From the NCBI GenBank assembly GCA_019359615.1, contig JAHHHA010000051.1, positions 1 through 34,606 of the forward strand: a DNA stretch of 34,606 bases. Direction: 5' to 3'. Below the pieces are notes generated by a model. That model did no database searches. It worked only from the letters and a program-made list of their open reading frames with translations, and had not been told where the DNA came from. The first letter of the stretch is position 1. The number at the start of each line of letters is the position of its first letter. The position numbers and the translations under genes were made by a program. The stretch comes from Cyanosarcina radialis HA8281-LM2. Its GTDB lineage: Bacteria > Cyanobacteriota > Cyanobacteriia > Cyanobacteriales > CCAP-1448. Positions 33,626 through 34,606 of this stretch are shown here, one piece after another.

Positions 33626-34390
33626 TCAGAGATTAGAGGGATCGATCCCCAGTTCCCGCAGCTTTGCAGCCAAGCGTTCAGCCCGTTGTTTTTCTTGCTC
33701 GGCCCGCTGTTTTTCTTGCTCGGCCCGTTGCTGGGCAGCTTCTTCGGGGAGTAACACCAAATCTCCGTCGGAGGTATAAAACCTCAGCCACGAGCAGCTT
33801 CCTGTTATTGGTTCGCGATCGATCGCGCCTTCCCAGGTTCCCAACCAGAGTCCCAGGGTTTCGCACCAGAGCCAGCCGCGCTCGCTCGGATTCAAGGGTT
33901 GATAGCCACGAGCTAAATCTAGTCGCCAACCTGCCAGGGAATTAGGATCGAAGGGATCGAAGACGAAATAATCGGGTGTCCGAAAAACTTGCTCGTAGAG
34001 GTCTTTTTTGGCTCCTCGATCGATCGCTGCCGTGCTAGGGGAGAGAAGTTCGATAATCGCATCGGGATAGCGACCGGATTCTTCCCAAACCACCCAACCT
34101 TGCCGCTCTCGATTCGCTTCCACCCCCAGGACGGCAAAAAAGTCGGGACCCCTAAAGTCGCGGTTCATGGCTTGATGGCGGCTGTAGTAGACAAACATAT
34201 TGCCGCCTACGAAGCTGTCGGGGCGAGGTCGAAGCACTTGCTGCGCTGAGCGAATCAGCACGTTCATCGCGATCCGATGACGATTGCTTTCCAAGGGTTC
34301 TCCATCGTCAAAAATTAAGTCAGTGGGAGGGGATGGAACTTCCCAGCCTGGTAGCTCAGTCTGGAGATTTAGGGCAGTCTCCGGCACCAT
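33626..34390 (-). CDS. Uma2 family protein with charged coiled-coil tail, copy 2
   Basis: The protein has 254 residues. The Uma2 nuclease-fold core is present: FVGGNMFVYYSRHQAMNRDFRGPDFFAVLG and the IIELLSPSTAAIDRGAKKDLYEQVF block, which carries E, S and K residues typical of this fold. A beta-rich part (WLRFYTSDGDLVLLPEE) follows, then a coiled coil with repeated QRAEQEK units (about 220-245) and the usual ending ELGIDPSNL. This longer form is typical in cyanobacteria; its role is unsettled. It is unrelated in detail to the shorter Uma2 at 29248, so the two are paralogues and not a recent duplication. Confidence 0.9.
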   Translation of the reverse strand: MVPETALNLQTELPGWEVPSPPTDLIFDDGEPLESNRHRIAMNVLIRSAQQVLRPRPDSFVGGNMFVYYSRHQAMNRDFRGPDFFAVLGVEANRERQGWVVWEESGRYPDAIIELLSPSTAAIDRGAKKDLYEQVFRTPDYFVFDPFDPNSLAGWRLDLARGYQPLNPSERGWLWCETLGLWLGTWEGAIDREPITGSCSWLRFYTSDGDLVLLPEEAAQQRAEQEKQRAEQEKQRAERLAAKLRELGIDPSNL

Positions 34391-34479
34391 AACTCATACC
34401 TTCACCAAGTGTTTCTCAATTATATCGAGTAGATCGACGCGATCCTCTAGATCGATTTCGCGACGATAACCGCTGCCTA

Positions 34480-34606
34480 TTGACCTACTCCCACGCATGA
34501 ATGACGTGGGATTCAAGGCTCAAGCAGGGATTGCAGTCTGCGACTGTCTGACATCCCCTAACCTTATGGTTGAAGCCCCAACCATTTTGATATTTTTAGC
34601 CGCGTT
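34480..34606 (-). mobile_element. Right end of an IS200/IS605-type element (partial)
   Basis: The segment combines the tnpB 3' end, a subterminal imperfect hairpin (CCCACGCAT...ATGACGTGGG, 34490-34510) and, read on the minus strand, GTAGGTCAA beyond it. The TCAA is the usual right-end cleavage tetranucleotide and places the element boundary at about 34480. The rest of the element lies beyond the window. The last part of tnpB plus the hairpin would normally be the scaffold of the omega RNA that guides TnpB. Confidence 0.7.
34520..34606 (-). CDS. tnpB: TnpB RNA-guided nuclease of IS200/IS605 family, C-terminal end (partial)
   Basis: Only the last 28 residues are present, reading NAAKNIKMVGAST..LGDVR...AIPA. 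The D-x-N-A-A-x-N-I end of the RuvC-like domain, followed by a variable VGAST-LGDVR tail, is how many cyanobacterial TnpB proteins finish. The stop TGA is at 34520-34522, 9 nt before the right-end hairpin. The start and the catalytic residues lie outside the window, so it cannot be judged whether the gene is intact. Confidence 0.75.
   Translation of the reverse strand, partial: NAAKNIKMVGASTIRLGDVRQSQTAIPA

Noticed and set aside
1-34606. Search for CRISPR arrays, tRNA and rRNA genes
   Set aside because: No regularly spaced direct repeats of CRISPR type and no cloverleaf or rRNA sequence was noticed. This was by eye; a tRNAscan-SE or CRISPR finder run would settle it.

Overview
The window looks like cyanobacterial chromosome. 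The evidence is the very frequent HIP1 octamer GCGATCGC, a carboxysome shell pair (ccmK3, ccmK4), the photosystem II small subunit gene psb30/ycf12, several cyanobacteria-typical families (DUF3365 haem sensor, DUF1622, DUF3386, two Uma2 proteins) and abundant palindromic intergenic repeats. The mixture of repeats suggests a repeat-rich, perhaps filamentous strain, but the genus cannot be read from the sequence.

Layout. 1-3.5 kb: the tail of an unknown gene, then carB on the minus strand. 3.8-5.2 kb: a small plus-strand cluster of a membrane-anchored protein, a RelE/HigB-like toxin and its antitoxin. 5.5-7.6 kb: a c-haem HAMP sensor converging on a zinc-ribbon Ser/Thr kinase. 7.9-10.3 kb (minus): DUF1622 membrane protein, psb30 (53 codons), ccmK4, ccmK3 and a small Rieske protein. 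10.4-11.2 kb: coaE and a truncated fragment. 11.5-15.6 kb (minus): an 886-aa DNA methyltransferase-Mrr-like nuclease fusion followed by a membrane protein, the best candidate for an unusual defence unit. 15.6-20.1 kb: secreted metallophosphoesterase, small secreted protein, AIM24-like protein, methyltransferase and a proline-rich protein. 20.5-24.5 kb: a Wzz/BY-kinase, a repeat-built spacer, a membrane protein and a gene-poor stretch. 24.5-29.1 kb: argC, a proline-rich anchored protein and a GH57 glycoside hydrolase. 29.2-34.4 kb (all minus): Uma2, an overlapping DUF4926/DUF6883 pair, an Nfu Fe-S scaffold, DUF3386, a phospholipase D/cardiolipin-synthase-like enzyme and a second Uma2. The right edge cuts into an IS200/IS605-type element: the last 28 codons of TnpB plus the hairpin right end.

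Most genes are single housekeeping or conserved cyanobacterial units with no long operon. The accessory content is concentrated in the toxin-antitoxin cluster, the methyltransferase-nuclease pair, the DUF6883/DUF4926 pair, the Uma2 genes and the TnpB element. Dispersed palindromes fill most intergenic gaps. One appears to serve as the nfu terminator, and another short tandem motif appears to have entered the carB reading frame. No tRNA, rRNA or CRISPR array was seen.
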